A stretch of 64,000 nt of DNA from Lindgomyces ingoldianus (GCF_010093535.1 NW_022985167.1:601335-665334); one strand, 5' to 3'; shown: positions 23,056 through 34,770, counted from the first letter of the stretch. Numbers and translations: made by a program. The notes: generated from the sequence alone by a model not told the origin.

Positions 23056-23967
23056 TACAATAATTGTAAAGTTAAAAGACAAGAACAAGCTAGGCTAGAA
23101 ATGTTGTTAGAAGTGTTGTTTATAGAACCTTTCTTTTCTTATTTACAAGCCTTAAGTGTTTTAATTACCTTCTTATTACTTTTTAAGTATGCAGCGCAAC
23201 GCTTCTCTAAAAGGTTAACGCGCTTCTTTACTAAAACAATCTAAGTAAGAAGACAGGCTTTTTTTAGCAGCTATTTAAGCTTGCTAAGCTGCTAACACTA
23301 CCTCTTTCTTCTCTACACAAAGCAACGTTAATTAGGTATTTTTTAGTTAGTTTAGAAGTCTTTTTTTATTACTCTAAAGCTAATCCTACTTTACTTTAGA
23401 AATAAAGAAGTTGTAATGCAACCTCTTTTAGTTACAATAGATGTAGAAAGAAAATAAAAATAAAGAAACTATACACTCTACTCTTTTTAAGATTATAGAA
23501 AGCGATTATCTTATAATCTAAAGAAGATAGTTAGACAGTATAGCAGAAGCAGTAGTAATAAAGAGCGTGCGCTGTCTTTGCTATTAGTAGGAAAAGAGAG
23601 AAAAAGAAGTGTATAATGTAACTTAAAAAGCAAAGGTATTTATACTCTAGAAAGGTAGTACATAGAGTTTACTTAGACTATAGGCTTTAAGTTAAAGCCT
23701 AGAGAGAAGAGAGTAGATGTTACAACTACTAGTAGGCTAGAGAAACATGTAGGTCTCTAACTCTACAAAAGAAGAACAGACTAAGGCTAGTAAAGGCATA
23801 GACTATAGAGGTCACGTTACGTAATGCTCTAGAATAGATATAGCATATGTATATAAGCTTAGCAGGTGATTGTAAGACTTAGTAAGTAATGTTAGCTTAT
23901 AGAATAGATTAAGTAAAATACTTAAAAGATAGCATGTAAAGCTAACTAGAAAAGAAAAAAAAATCTA
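23056..23967 (+). mobile_element. Gypsy 3' end fragment with truncated LTR
   Basis: A purine tract (AGAGAGAAGAGAG, 23701-23713) is followed at 23718 by TGTTACAAC, an LTR start like that of the Gypsy C LTR at 37237. The upstream 660 bp resemble, in layout, the stretch before that LTR. The LTR is cut at about 23967 by a pogo insertion. No reading frame is open. Confidence 0.55.
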
Positions 23968-23969
23968 TA

Positions 23970-25102
23970 ACATACACTATAAACAAGTTGCTTACACACC
24001 TAAGTCGCTTACTTTTGCTAGGACTATACTATAAAAAACTCTATTATAGCCTATAACTACCCACTCTAGCACTATATAGTATAGTATAGCCTAGAATATT
24101 ATTTAAAGACTACCTCTACTTCTTGCTTACACGTTTTCGCGTTATGCCTAGTCAAATTACACTATCTGCAGCGCCTTTAGATTAGCTTACTTACTTTAGC
24201 TTACACCTGCTTCTTTACCTTCTTCTTGTTACTACGCGCTTTAAACTCCTTTAGAGCTGTTAAGCACAGGCCTTTTTAAACTATTAAGGCTTCTTCTACC
24301 TTAATCTACTTTTTTAGGTAATTTATGTTATATAGCTGCCTTATTAGCTGTTTAAAGCTTAGTAATTTTCTATTATACTAACACTAGCTTATATATAATT
24401 ATTACTACTCTCTTTAAAACCTTCTTAAGCACCTTAACTATAGAAGTTAGTAAACTATTTATATACTTTTAAATCTTTATTTTTATAAGCATTAATTATA
24501 ACTTAATGTTACAATCCTTGCTTCGTGGAAGCACTCGGGTCAATGCTATTCCTGGTGAGATAGGACGGAGGGAGAGGGGCCGACGGCAGGGTGTACAGTC
24601 CTACGTAATGGCTAGTGGGCTAATAGAGTAGGGTAGAGCGACCAGATCGTGGTTTGTCCCTATGGCGGCAGTATAGTGGCCAGGTTAAACAGTCCTGTTG
24701 GACAGAATTAGAGGTATATATGTTGCAAGATATACAAATAGTATTATAGCTCTTTAAAAAAACTAAAATGCTACTTAGTCTATATAAAAAATAAACTAAA
24801 TGTTAAACACACCTCCTAAAGGTTGCTTAAGGTTAGGACTATATACATGTCTAATAGTGCCTAGAACGAGTTAAGCAAGTTTATGTAAGTCTACTAAGTG
24901 CGACTCTATTAGCTCTCTTAGACTTGTTCCATCCTTCTGGCTTGCCTTATTATTAGATGATGCACTCCTCTGTAATCGCAGGCAATTGTGATGACTCCTT
25001 CTCCTCCAATTGGTCCATAGACAAGCCCTGCCCCAACCTAGCTAGATTGTGGAGCACCTTGGGTGGAGTTACGTCGGTCCAACCATAGACTGTAACACTT
25101 AA
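23970..25102 (-). pseudogene. pogo transposase C-terminal fragment, antisense
   Basis: A terminal repeat related to that of the palindromic elements starts at 23970 after TA and contains ACAAGTTGCTTACACACC. Antisense, the region around 24130-24240 reads as a basic Lys/Arg-rich stretch followed by a zinc-knuckle-like C-terminus ending RHNAKTCKQEVEV. The same ending occurs at about 36350-36480. Stops interrupt it. The fragment is split at 24507 by a solo LTR whose target duplication is CTTAA; how far it continues beyond 25102 is unclear. Confidence 0.6.
24507..25097 (-). mobile_element. Solo LTR of Gypsy B family (591 bp)
   Basis: It starts TGTTACAATCC and ends GACTGTAACA, with the same 5-bp flank on both sides (CTTAA at 24502-24506 and 25098-25102). 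It aligns along its whole length with the LTRs of the full element at 37827-45491. It is moderately mutated in the middle and clean at both ends. Confidence 0.9.
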
Positions 25103-25449
25103 GTTCTAAAGTATTGCTTAGAGTTTACAACTACTAGAGCTTGTTTTGTATAAAGAGTAGTAGTAATAGAGTGCGTAACTTTACATTAAGGCCTATTATT
25201 TTATAAGCGTTAGCGAGTGAAATCTATAATCAATTCCCTAGGCTAGCTTCTCTGTCGTTGTTCTAGGAAAGAAAATGCCTTAGCTTAAAAAAATTACTGT
25301 ATTTAAACGTTACCTAACATTAAAATTCGTATAAACTTTAGCATAATGTAGCGCTAAACTAGACTAGGAAGGGGCTAAGCTAGACTAGGGAAACGCTAAG
25401 CCTAATAGAGTCTCTGCTAACTAATATGCCTGCAAGAACCTGTTCTCAC
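25103..25449. other. Unassigned AT-rich sequence
   Basis: Mixed mutated and unmutated DNA. A short direct repeat (CTAAACTAGACTAGG and CTAAGCTAGACTAGG, about 25353-25390) is visible. No gene recognised. Confidence 0.5.
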
Positions 25450-25780
25450 CAGCTTACAGCGACATTTTATTACCACGCTATATTATTTTAACCTGCTGCT
25501 GCTTAATAATTGCTTAGAATAGCATGCAATACTATATAGTTTAGTGTAGCCTTGCAGCGACATCTAGACGTTAAGCTGCAAGTGTTGCAGAGAGTGCTGC
25601 AAGAGATCGCTAAGACTGCGTAGGCTTAACTGCTAGTTATGCTGCCATCAGCTTGCAGCAATAGTTTACTACTACGCTATATTATTTTAGCGTATTCTGC
25701 TTGATAATTGCTTAGAATAGAATGTAATACTATATAGTTTAGTGCAGTCTTGCAGCGACATCTAGGTGTCGAGCTGCAGG

Positions 25781-26369
25781 TGTAACGGCACAGGCAAGAC
25801 AATGGGTCCGAATGCGGTGGGAATCCACTCAGAGGCATATGGGAGTGCGTGGGGACTCTGAACCTGGGAATGCCATTGTGTTTGCAGTAATCACACGATA
25901 GTCATATGCGTCGTCACCATGGTCGCATGCGTCGTCACCATGATCGGATGCGTCGTCATCATAGTCGTATGCGTCGTCACCATGATCTGTTGCCAAGACT
26001 CACCCACTCATTTCGCATGTATATAGACTCCTACAAAGGACTCCTCTAGCAATACATTCAATGCAGTTCCTCATGTCTCTGGTGCCTCACATAGCTTCAC
26101 ACATTGACACCTATAGGCCTTGTACAAAAGGATATCAGAAAACTACTGAGCTAGCTACGGGGGCGAGGTGCGACTAAATACATGAGGGAATAGGGGTACA
26201 GCAGGGGCAGGGCAGAGTCAGGGCCAATACGGGGTCCCTTCAGATAGATTCCGGGCGACCCGAGATGGATACGATTCATGAGAATCGAGTCAGGGTCGGA
26301 GCCGATACGGGGACCCTTCGGATAGGTTCCGGGCCACCCGAGATGGAACGATTCATGAGAATCGTTACA
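25781..26369. mobile_element. Solo LTR, long form (589 bp), family D
   Basis: It starts TGTAACGG and ends TCGTTACA, with the target duplication GCAGG at 25776-25780 and 26370-26374. It is almost unmutated. Compared with the 307-bp form at 53154-53460 it has an extra segment of about 215 bp (about 25890-26106) between two CATTG motifs, and a partial duplication of about 75 bp near its right end. No internal retrotransposon domains of this family are present in the window. Confidence 0.88.
25901..25984 (+). repeat. 21-bp tandem repeat, four units, inside the solo LTR
   Basis: Four adjoining 21-bp units of the type GTCATATGCGTCGTCACCATG differ from each other at a few positions. The units touch without spacers, so this is not a CRISPR array. 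Confidence 0.9.
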
Positions 26370-26550
26370 GCAGGTTTGCAGAGGGTGCTATAAGAGATTG
26401 CAGAGACCGCACAGGCTTAACTGCTAGTCAGATGACTGTACTTAGTGCTGCCATCCGCTTGCAGTTACATGTCACCACTGCGCTACATTATTTTAACCTG
26501 CTCCTGCTTGATAACTGCTTAGAATAGCATGCAATACTATATAGTTTAGT

Positions 26551-26634
26551 GTAGAGTTGCTACTTTTTAGTAATAGTAATTACTATTACTAGAAGCGCCT
26601 AGTAATTGCTATAGTAATTACTATTTTTCTAGTA
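26551..26634. mobile_element. hAT-like element, left end fragment
   Basis: GAGTTGCTACTTTTTAGTAA and the following AGTAATTACTAT-type blocks match the terminal repeats of the hAT-like elements at 34990 and 50911. The fragment is cut by the palindromic pogo derivative at 26635. Confidence 0.7.
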
Positions 26635-27022
26635 ACGTACTTCACAGGCGAGTTGCTTACACACCTAAGTTACTTACTTTTGCTAAGACTCTACTAAACT
26701 ACTTTTTCTATACTAATGCATTCCTAATAACACTACTTAAACACGCTAAAAGAACGTTAGATACAGCTTATACTTTAAGCTTTTAAATAAGACATAAAAC
26801 TCTTAAAGAAACATGCTGTAGCTATATATAAAGTCTTTTAAAAGATAATAAATAACAACAGTGCTAGACAACTTTTATAAGCTAATTCTATAGCTAACTT
26901 ATAGAGGCTAAGTAATAATAAAGAGTAAGTAATTATTAAAACTATACTTAAGCTATATACGCAAGGATTTTCCCCTTAAATAGCATTTATAGCTAATATA
27001 GCTAATTCTTTACGCGCTAAGC
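26635..27022 (+). mobile_element. Palindromic pogo derivative, copy 3 (left arm only)
   Basis: The first 388 bp of the left arm are present after TA (26633-26634). Homology stops at about 27022 and antisense pogo sequence of another family begins. The loop and right arm are missing. Confidence 0.8.
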
Positions 27023-28469
27023 TTAACTAAAAGCATTATTACTTTAGCACTCTTCTTAAGTTAATTAATTACCTAAATAATAAAGGTAGGTAAAAAGCTC
27101 TTATGCTGTTAAACGCGCTTATAGATAAAAGTTAATTAAGCCTTAAGCTTATGTACATTGCTTAGTGTTTTAGCTTCCTAGAGAGCTTCTAGTAGAGTAG
27201 GTGGTAAAGGTGTACAAAGCTGCACGTCTAGCTTTAATAGAACAGCTTTAGGCTAAAAAGGAACAAGGCCTACGCCTTAAAAAGCTAAGTAGATATTAGC
27301 TAATGTAAATAATTGCTTAAAAGCTGTTTTAAAGGCTAGCAGAGGAATTTAAGCTTTATAATATATTTAATAAAGTTATAAATTAAAGCCTTAATCTTTT
27401 AGCTATACGCGCACTTTAACAGCAAGAAGCAGCCTACATTAAGTAGTTATAGTAGATGTAAGGAGTAAGGCAGCATGCAGAGCGTGTAGATGTTGTTCTT
27501 CTTACAGAGCTGTTAAAATTTAAGAAAGTAGTAGCTTGCATAGCTATTAAGAATAAGCAGCCTACGCGCGCTAACAATCTAGGTCTCTGTATGCTTAATA
27601 AAGTGCTTTAGCTACTTAACTCTAAGCTTGTTTATTGTCTAGCTGTTGTTGCTAAGAGATATAGCCTAGTTACATAGGATATCCTCCTTGTACTAAGCAG
27701 ATAGGTAGTGCTAGCCAGCAAAGATGATAAATAGTAGGATAGCCTAGCTAGTAGCGTTAATTGCTTAGACAAGTGTTACTTACTTGCAGTTCCTAGGCTA
27801 GACAGCCTTTAGCTAGCCTCTTCTCTCTAACTCTATAATAATAAGCTAAGTTATAATCTTACTTTTTATAAAGCTAGCCTTGTTAAAGTTATAGACATCT
27901 TTATTATAGATGCTGTACTTAGCCTTAGTCTACTCTACAAGCTTAAACTAGGCGCTAATTAGGGTTAGATCCTTATTAAGAGCTCTTTGTTTATTATAGG
28001 CTTAGTTAAAACACGTCTTAAGAGAGCCTATACGCCTAACAAAGTTAGCTGGCCACTTCTATCTAATCTAGCCTGCGCCGCGCGCAGCTAGCAGCTTATC
28101 TGCTATATCGCAAATTGCTAAGTAGGTAGGGGAAAAGCCACCTAGGTCTAGATTAAGTATATAACAAATAATTACCTCCTTTTCTAGCTAAGTAAGCTTC
28201 TTTAAGTTAGGCTAGCAATCACGTCGCGCAGGTCTCCTAGAGCGTCAGCGGCAGAGCGTTGTTTCAGGTACATTATAGACTGCTGCAGCAGCTTAGTTGC
28301 TTTAGATCTAGCTAGTATTAATTAAAAAGATAGCAAGCTAAACATCTGCTTCCTTTAAAGCTATTTAAGTGTTGTGGCGTGGAGTTGTCGTCGGACGCGT
28401 TTAGAGCGGGTGCGAAAGTTGATGGGGTGCGCCGCTCGCTTGCCTGCGCTGCTCGCTTGCCATGCATGT
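27023..28469 (-). pseudogene. pogo/Fot1 transposase remnant, antisense, third family
   Basis: Antisense translation gives pogo blocks in order from right to left: NCKXVTLVXAINATSXAILLFIIFAGXHYLSA (about 27700-27830, X marking stops), matching the family's GNREWVTVIxGINAxGWAIPPxIIFxGKxHLSA, and later the C-terminal half. The element end at 28469 carries a GC-rich repeat (two adjoining copies of GCTCGCTTGCC around 28432-28460) followed by TA at 28470-28471. The left terminal repeat is missing, so the copy is truncated at its C-terminal side. Confidence 0.75.
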
Positions 28470-28471
28470 TA

Positions 28472-31031
28472 TAATAAAACTAGTAGGCTAGCCTTTCTAT
28501 AGGTATGCCTGTTATTACTTGTTCTAAGGGGAATTAGTCTTTTTTTATTTTACGTTTTTAACATAGTTTACTACTTTTGTTAAGTTGCGCTATCTCTTAA
28601 GAACAGCAGCTTGTTTAATTGCTTAGAGGACTTTCTAGTTATCCTACACTTCCACCTCCTAGTAATTCCTAGAACAGTTTAGTAGTTTATAGTTAGCTTT
28701 GCATTTCTAGCAAAGTTGTTTGTTAAGTCTGTTATAAATTTCTTCTAACATTAGCTTTTATTTTACTCTTATAACTTTTATAGCTAGTCTTTTATTTTTA
28801 TTCTCTAAGTTCCTAGAGTCTAGACATTTTTAATAGAAGTGGCCTACTTTTTTATAGTTTAGACAGGCTTTTTCCTTAAGCTATTTCCTTTGTTCCTTGC
28901 TTAGAGGTAGTCTGTTACCTTTAAAAAGACTTCTGCTCTTTTTCTTAGAAGTATTATTTGTTTCTTAGAAGTATTATCTGTATGTTTTACATAACTAAGG
29001 TCTATTAGCTCTCTATTATATTAGGAGGCCTTCTTTTTCTTAGGTGTCTATTTAGGCTTTTATGTTGTTATGCTTCTTTTCTTTTCTTTTTAACATTTTA
29101 TATGTCTTTTGTTATAAGTTATTGCTTAATTAATAAATTTTTCTAAGGTCTCTAGTTTTTTATTAACGTACTTCATAGGCAAGTTGCTTACACACCTAAG
29201 TTGCTTACTTTTACTAAGACCCTACTAAACCACCCTTCCTACACTAATGCATTCCCTATAACACTACTTAGACGCGCTAAAAGAATGTTAGATACAGCTT
29301 ATGCTCTAAGCTTTTAAATAAGACATAAAACTCTTAAAGAAATATGCTATAGCTATGTACAAAGTCTTATAAAAAACAAAAAATAACTACAGCACTAGAT
29401 AACCTTTATAAGCTAATTCTACAGCTAAATTACAAAAGCTAGGTAATAAAAAAAAGCAGGTAATTATTAAGACTATACTTAAGCTATATGCACAAGGAAT
29501 TTCCCCTTAGATAGCATTTATAGCTAATATAGCTAATTCTTTGCGCGCTAAGTGTAATCTAGGCTATGTTTGTATAAACTAGCCTAGTATGTTTATAAAG
29601 TGTTATTTAGAGCTTAAAGTAAAGTTTTAAGCGCAAGTATAGTTAAAAGATATCTAGCTAATTATAAACCCTGTCTTGCTAAAGTTGTACGTGTTATTAT
29701 CCTAAATGCTATACTTAGCTTTAATATTCTCTACAAGGCTAAACTTGCCCTAAATTACCCTAGGACTCTTATAGAAGGCTCTCTTATAGTTGTACTTACG
29801 CTTAAATGTTACTTTAAGCTCTAAATAACGCTTTACAAACGTACTAGGCTAGTTTATGCAAACATAGCCTAGATTATACTTAGCGCGCAAAGAATTAGCT
29901 ATATTAGCTATAAATGCTATTTAAGGGGAAATTCCTTGCGCATATAGCTTAAGTATAGTCTTAACAATTACCTGCTTCTTTTTATTACCTAGCCTTTATA
30001 ATTTAGCTGTAGAATTAGCTTATAAAGGTTATCTAGCGCTGTAGTTATTTATTATTTTTTATAAGACTTTACACATAGCTATAGCACATTTCTTTAAGAG
30101 TTTTATGTTTTATTTAAAAGCTTAGAGTGTAAGCTGTATCTAACATTCTTTTAGCGCGTCTAAGTAGTGTTGTGGGGAATGCATTAGTGTAGGAAGGGTA
30201 GTTTAGTGGGGTCTTAGCAAAAGTAAGCAACTTAGGTGTGTGAGCAACTTGCCTATGAAGTACGTTATATGTAAATTTATCTTTAACTGTGTTATTTAGC
30301 TTATTGTAGAACATTCTACTTATAGCTTGTTAGTTTGTCTATTTACTAATAGCTAGTTGTTTGCGGAAGCAAGCTGCATAGTGGTAGACTGTTATTTTTT
30401 CTTATTTTAGAGCATTTATCTTATTAACTACTGTCTTTTCTTAATTTACTAGTTTATAGATAGTAGTAAGAGCTTTTTTAAAAGAGTTAATACTACTAAA
30501 GTTTTCTTTTGTTTCTAATAAGAGAGTTTTTTTATTAGTTTTAGAATCTATCTAGCTGTCTGTGTAGGGTTAGAACTAAATAGCTAGAGGACCTTCTAGG
30601 TAAAGCCTTATCTAAGAGATTATCTTTTTATAGGTTTAAAAAGCGCTCTTATTATACTACATGTAAAGGTGGTATTATGTAAAGAGTAGTTTAAGATCCT
30701 TTACGCTTCTAGTAAAGGCCTTAAAGAGTGTAAGTCTTAACATCTTTTTTAAGTCTACACTTAATTTCTTTTAGGCTGCGTTTCTTAGGTTTAATACTTT
30801 AAGTTAGAGATTCTAAATTTAAGCATTTACTGTTGTTAGTCTATAGTTTAATGCTTAGGCTAATAGTTGTTTTAGTTTAGCAATCTTGTTTTTTATGTTG
30901 TTTAGTAGTTTTATTATTGCTTCTTTATTTTAGGTTAGAATTTTACTAGTGCCTGCTAGTAAAGCGCTAGCTATCTCTAAGTTAGTAGAGGTAGTGTAAG
31001 GATTTATACTTTGTTAGAGGGTAGTAATTAA
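28472..31031 (-). pseudogene. Gypsy C gag remnant, antisense (interrupted by palindromic copy 4)
   Basis: A zinc knuckle is readable antisense at 28824-28865 as CLNYKKVGHFY-stop-KC. Further right the region corresponds to the N-terminal half of gag, ending at the LTR at 31032. A 1,100-bp palindromic element sits at 29166-30265. The pol part, expected further left, is gone; the sequence starts abruptly next to the pogo element. Stops occur throughout. Confidence 0.75.
29166..30265 (-). mobile_element. Palindromic pogo derivative, copy 4 (1,100 bp, intact structure)
   Basis: The left arm (29166 to about 29641) and right arm (about 29790 to 30265) are inverted copies beginning ACGTACTTCATAGGCAAG, with TA at 29164-29165 and 30266-30267. 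Between them lies a spacer of about 150 bp. In the minus orientation the spacer continues the pogo reading from one arm (FSLVENIKAKYSI-type block). The arms differ from each other by few changes, nearly all transitions. Confidence 0.9.
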
Positions 31032-31643
31032 TGTTACAGTCTTAACTCTAAAGAAATAGGGTCTAAAGAACTCTAGGCTAATAAGGATATTAGGTGGGCG
31101 GAAGGGAAGAGAACTTAGCCTAAAGCGGGTGTACAGTCTGTTAAGACGCAGTTACTAGGACAAGGAGAGGCAGCTAACTGTAGTTTGCCCTACAACAGCA
31201 GTATAAGGCGCTTAGGTTAAACAGTTCCTTTAGTAGAATAAGAGAGAAGGTATATATAGTGTAAGATATACAATTAAATTACTTCTTATTAAAAGGTAGT
31301 AATGCTACTTAGTCTATATAAAAAATAAACTAACTATTAATTATAACTTCTAAGTAAAGTTAGGATCTTAAACTATATACATAGGGTTGCTTGTTGTTAA
31401 GCGTTGATAAGCACTTAGCGCAGCAGCTTTCTGTTGCGCGCATTAGCGCTTATCTGCGCTTAAACGTCCTGCGCTTATTAGACAACGCATTCTGCTACGC
31501 ATTAGTCTAATAGCCTAGTCCATTACTCGTCCGCTAGGTCACATGACTTATCGGGCAGGTGGTTAAGGACTTTCCAGCCTTGATTGTTTAAACTGTGGGG
31601 CACAGCTAACTAGTTGCTTACAGTCTAATCGTAGGCTGTAACA
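31032..31643 (-). repeat. Gypsy C LTR, copy a (612 bp)
   Basis: It starts TGTTACAGTC and ends GCTGTAACA in plus-strand reading and is the 5' LTR of the antisense gag to its left. It shares a central block (AGGTATATATAGTGTAAGATATA) with the Gypsy B LTRs. The 5 bp to its right are ATAGC. Confidence 0.85.
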
Positions 31644-32321
31644 ATAGCTAGCTGTTTGCAAAAGTAAGCTATATAGTACTAAACTATTTATTTTTTTTAT
31701 TTTAGAGCGTTTATTTTATTAACTACTGTTTTTTCTTAATTTACTAATCTATAAATAGTAGTTAAGACTTTCTTAAAAAAGTTAATGCTACTAAAGATTT
31801 CTTTTGTTTTTAAAGAAAAAGTTTTTTTATTAGTTTTAAAATCTATCTAGCTATCTACGTAAGGCTAGAACTAAAAGCTAAAAAGCCTTTTAAGTAAAGC
31901 TCTATCTAAAAGATTATTTTCTTATAAGTTTAAAAGGCGCCCCTATTATATTACATGTAAAGGTAGCATTATGTAAAGAACAGCTTAAGGTTCTTTATAC
32001 TTCTAGTAAAAAGTTTAAGAGGTGTAAGCCTTAACATCTTTTTAAAGTCTATGCTTAGCCTTTTCTAGGCTGCGTTTTCAAGATTTAATACTTTAAGTTA
32101 AAAGTTTTAAATTTAAGTGTCTACTATAATTAGTCTATAGTTTACTAACTAAGCTAATAGCTACTTTAATTCTATTATTTTATTTCTTATGTTATTTAGC
32201 TGTTTAGTTAACACTTTATTTAAAGCTAGAATCTAACTAGTGCCTACTAGTAAAGCCTCTATTATTCTCTAGTTAGTAGAGGTAGTGTTAGGATTTATAC
32301 TTTATTAAAAATAGTAATTAA
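31644..32321 (-). pseudogene. Second Gypsy C gag fragment, antisense
   Basis: It aligns with the gag part at about 30340-31031. The left edge begins inside gag at the same point (ATAGCTAGCTG against ATAGCTAGTTG at 30341). The simplest reading is that element a inserted into the gag of element b at an ATAGC site. The other target-site copy would lie beyond the truncated left end of element a. Confidence 0.7.
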
Positions 32322-32925
32322 TTTTACAGTCTTAACTCTAGAGAAATAGTGTCTAAAAGACTCTAGAGAGAATTAGAAGTGCAGAAGAGAGGGAACTTAG
32401 CCTTAGCAAGTGTATAGTCTGTTTTAGGCGTAGTTACTAGGATAAAAAGGAGTAGCTAACTATAGTTTACCCTACAACAGCAGTATTAGGCGCTTAGGTT
32501 AAACAGGTTCTTAAGTAGAACAAGAAAGAAGGTATATATAGTGTAAGATATATAATTAGGTTACTTCTTATTAAAAAGTAGTAATGCTACTTAGTCTATA
32601 TAAAAAATAAACTAACTATTAATTATAGATTCTAAGTAAAGTTAGGGTCTTAAACTATATATATAGGGTTGCGTGTTGTTAAGCGTTAATAAGCGCTTAG
32701 CGCAGCAGCCTTCTGTTGCGCACACCAGCGCTCATCTGCGCTCACACATCCTGCGCTTATTAGACGACGCACTCCGCCGCGCATGGGTCCAATAGCTTAG
32801 TCCATTCCTCGTCCGTCTGGTCACGTGACTTGTCGGGCAAGTAGTTAAGGACTTTCCATCCTTAATCGTTCAAACTGTGCGGCACCGCTGACTGGTTGCT
32901 TACGGTCTAATCGTGGGTCGTAACA
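32322..32925 (-). repeat. Gypsy C LTR, copy b (604 bp)
   Basis: It aligns with copy a. The right outer part (about 32690-32925) is clean and GC-rich, while the left part is mutated. It is the 5' LTR of the gag fragment to its left and abuts plus-strand integrase sequence at 32926. Confidence 0.85.
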
Positions 32926-34770
32926 CTGTCTACTGCATACCACCTATAGACAGACAGCTAGACTAAAAGAGCAAATGCTAAAATAGAGAAGTACCTAAAA
33001 AAGTACATATTTTATAACTAGATAAACTAGGCAAAGTAGCTTTTTATAGCATAATTAGTAATTAACATAGTAAAATTTGCTATAATAAAGAAAACACCTT
33101 ACAAGACTAATTTTAGCTACTATTCCTGCTACACGTTTTACAGGACGCAACTAATAGACCTACTAGAGATAGCTACTTATCTCTTACACCTGCTAGAACT
33201 ACACTAAAAGTTAGCAGTTAAAGCTAGAACTAGCTAGGAAATAATAGAATAAGTTGTAAATAGAAACTAATAAAAAAGCCTAAAGATTTAACCTAAAGAC
33301 TATGTATACCTAAAAACTAAGAATTTTTGCACTCTAAGACTATTTTAAAAACTTACAGAAAAACGCATAAGCTTATACCTAGTATTATAAACATAAAGAG
33401 ATAACTGTAAACTTAAGCTACTAAAGAAGACACGCATACACTTATAGTTTTACGTCTTAAAGCTTAAAAAAGCACTAAAAAATACCCCTCTTTATAACTA
33501 GCTAAAGATATATAAAATTTAAGTAACGTACTTCACAGGCAAATTGCTTACACACCTAAGTTGCTTACTTTTGCTAAGACCCTACTAAACTACCCTTCCT
33601 ACACTAATGCATTCCCTATAACACTACTTAGACGCGCTAAAAGAATGTTAGATACAGCTTACACTCTAAGCTTTTAAATAAGACATAAAACTCTTAAAAA
33701 AACATGCTGTAGCTATATACAAAGTCTTATAAAAGATAATAAATAACTACAGCACTAGACAACCTTTACAAGCTAATTCTATAGCTAAATTATAAAGGCT
33801 AGGTAATAAAAAAAAGCAGGTGATTTTTAAGACTATACTTAAGCTATATGCGTAAGGAATTTCCCCTTAAATAGCATTTATAGCTAATATAGCTAATTCT
33901 TTACACGCTAAGCGTAATCTAGGCTATGTTTACATAAACTAGCCTAGTACATTTGTAAAGTGTTATGTAGAGCTTAAAGTAACATTTAAGTGTAAGTATA
34001 ACTATAAGAAAGCCTTTTATAAGAGTCCTAGAGTAATTTAGAGCAGGTTTAGCCTTGTAGAGAATATTAAAGCTAAGTATAGTATCTAGAATAATAACAT
34101 GTATAACTTTAGCAAAATAAGCTTTATAATTAGCTAAATATCTTTTAACTATACTTACACTTAAAACTTTACTTTAAGATCTAAATAACACTTTATAAAC
34201 ATACTAGGCTAGTTTATGTAAACATAGCCTAGATTACGCTTAGTATGTAAAGAATTAGCTATATTAGCTATAAATGCTATTTAAGAGGAAATTCTTTACG
34301 CATATAGCTTAAGTATAGTCTTAATAATTACCTGCTCCTTTTTATTACCTAGCCTTTATAATTTAGCTGTAGAATTAGCTTGTAAAAGTTATCTAGCGCT
34401 ATAGTTATTTATTATCTTTTATAAAACTTTGCATATAGCTATAGCATATTTCTTTAAGAGTTTTATGTCTTGTTTAAAAGCTTAGAGTGTAAGCTGTATC
34501 TAACATTCTTTTAGCGCGTCTAAGTAGTGTTATAGGGAATGCATTAGTGTAGAAAGAGTAGTTTAGTAGGGTCTTAGCAAAAGTAAGCAACTTAGGTGTG
34601 TGAGCAACTTGCCTGTAAAGTACGTTATAAAGTTAAGCAGATAGTTAATGCTAGAGAAGAAAAAAAGTTTTTAGTAAAATAGAAAAGATAGCTTACTAGT
34701 AAAAACATGTAGAAGCTTATTAAGAACCTAACAAATGCTCTATAGCTTCTTTAATATTACTAGGCGTCTC
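32926..34770 (+). pseudogene. Gypsy integrase C-terminal part and chromodomain
   Basis: The plus-strand translation starts inside integrase with the block LSTAYH...TDS...TKRANAK (about 32927-32975). It continues through VYLKTKNFCTLRLF and LKLKKALKNTPLY to about 33520. A palindromic element is inserted at 33526-34625. After it come VKQIVNARKEKKFLVKWKRYLTSKNT and the following LIKNLTNAL (about 34630-34740), the chromodomain that chromovirus integrases carry at their C-terminus. Its tail is split by the hAT-like element at 34990. The N-terminal part of the integrase is missing because an antisense element adjoins. Confidence 0.82.
33526..34625 (+). mobile_element. Palindromic pogo derivative, copy 5 (1,100 bp, intact structure)
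   Basis: TA occurs at 33524-33525 and 34626-34627, with terminal repeats starting ACGTACTTCACAGGCAA. In plus orientation the first 600 bp or so carry TIR, HTH region, a YNYKKAFYKSPRVI-like block, FSLVENIKAKYSI and a degenerate first catalytic block (YNFSKISF, about 34102-34125). Immediately after it the sequence turns into the inverted copy of the first 475 bp. The spacer is in opposite orientation to copies 2 and 4. Confidence 0.9.

Larger units (their letters stand above)
25450..26552. repeat. About 200-bp tandem repeat, three units, split by a solo LTR
   Basis: Units start with CAGCTT(A/G)CAGC at 25450 and 25649 and with CCGCTTGCAG at 26455. Each contains the shared string ATACTATATAGTTTAGTG. 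The period is about 199 bp, and about 212 bp for the second unit once the inserted LTR is removed. The third unit breaks off near 26552. There is no coding potential. The units are only lightly mutated. Confidence 0.8.

Noticed and set aside
25901..25984. Regularly repeated 21-bp units resembling a CRISPR array
   Set aside because: The units adjoin with no spacers, sit inside an LTR, and the host is a eukaryote.
30114..30314. 66-codon open frame on the minus strand
   Set aside because: It lies in the right arm of palindromic copy 4 and its flank; there is no family match and the other copies do not keep it open.
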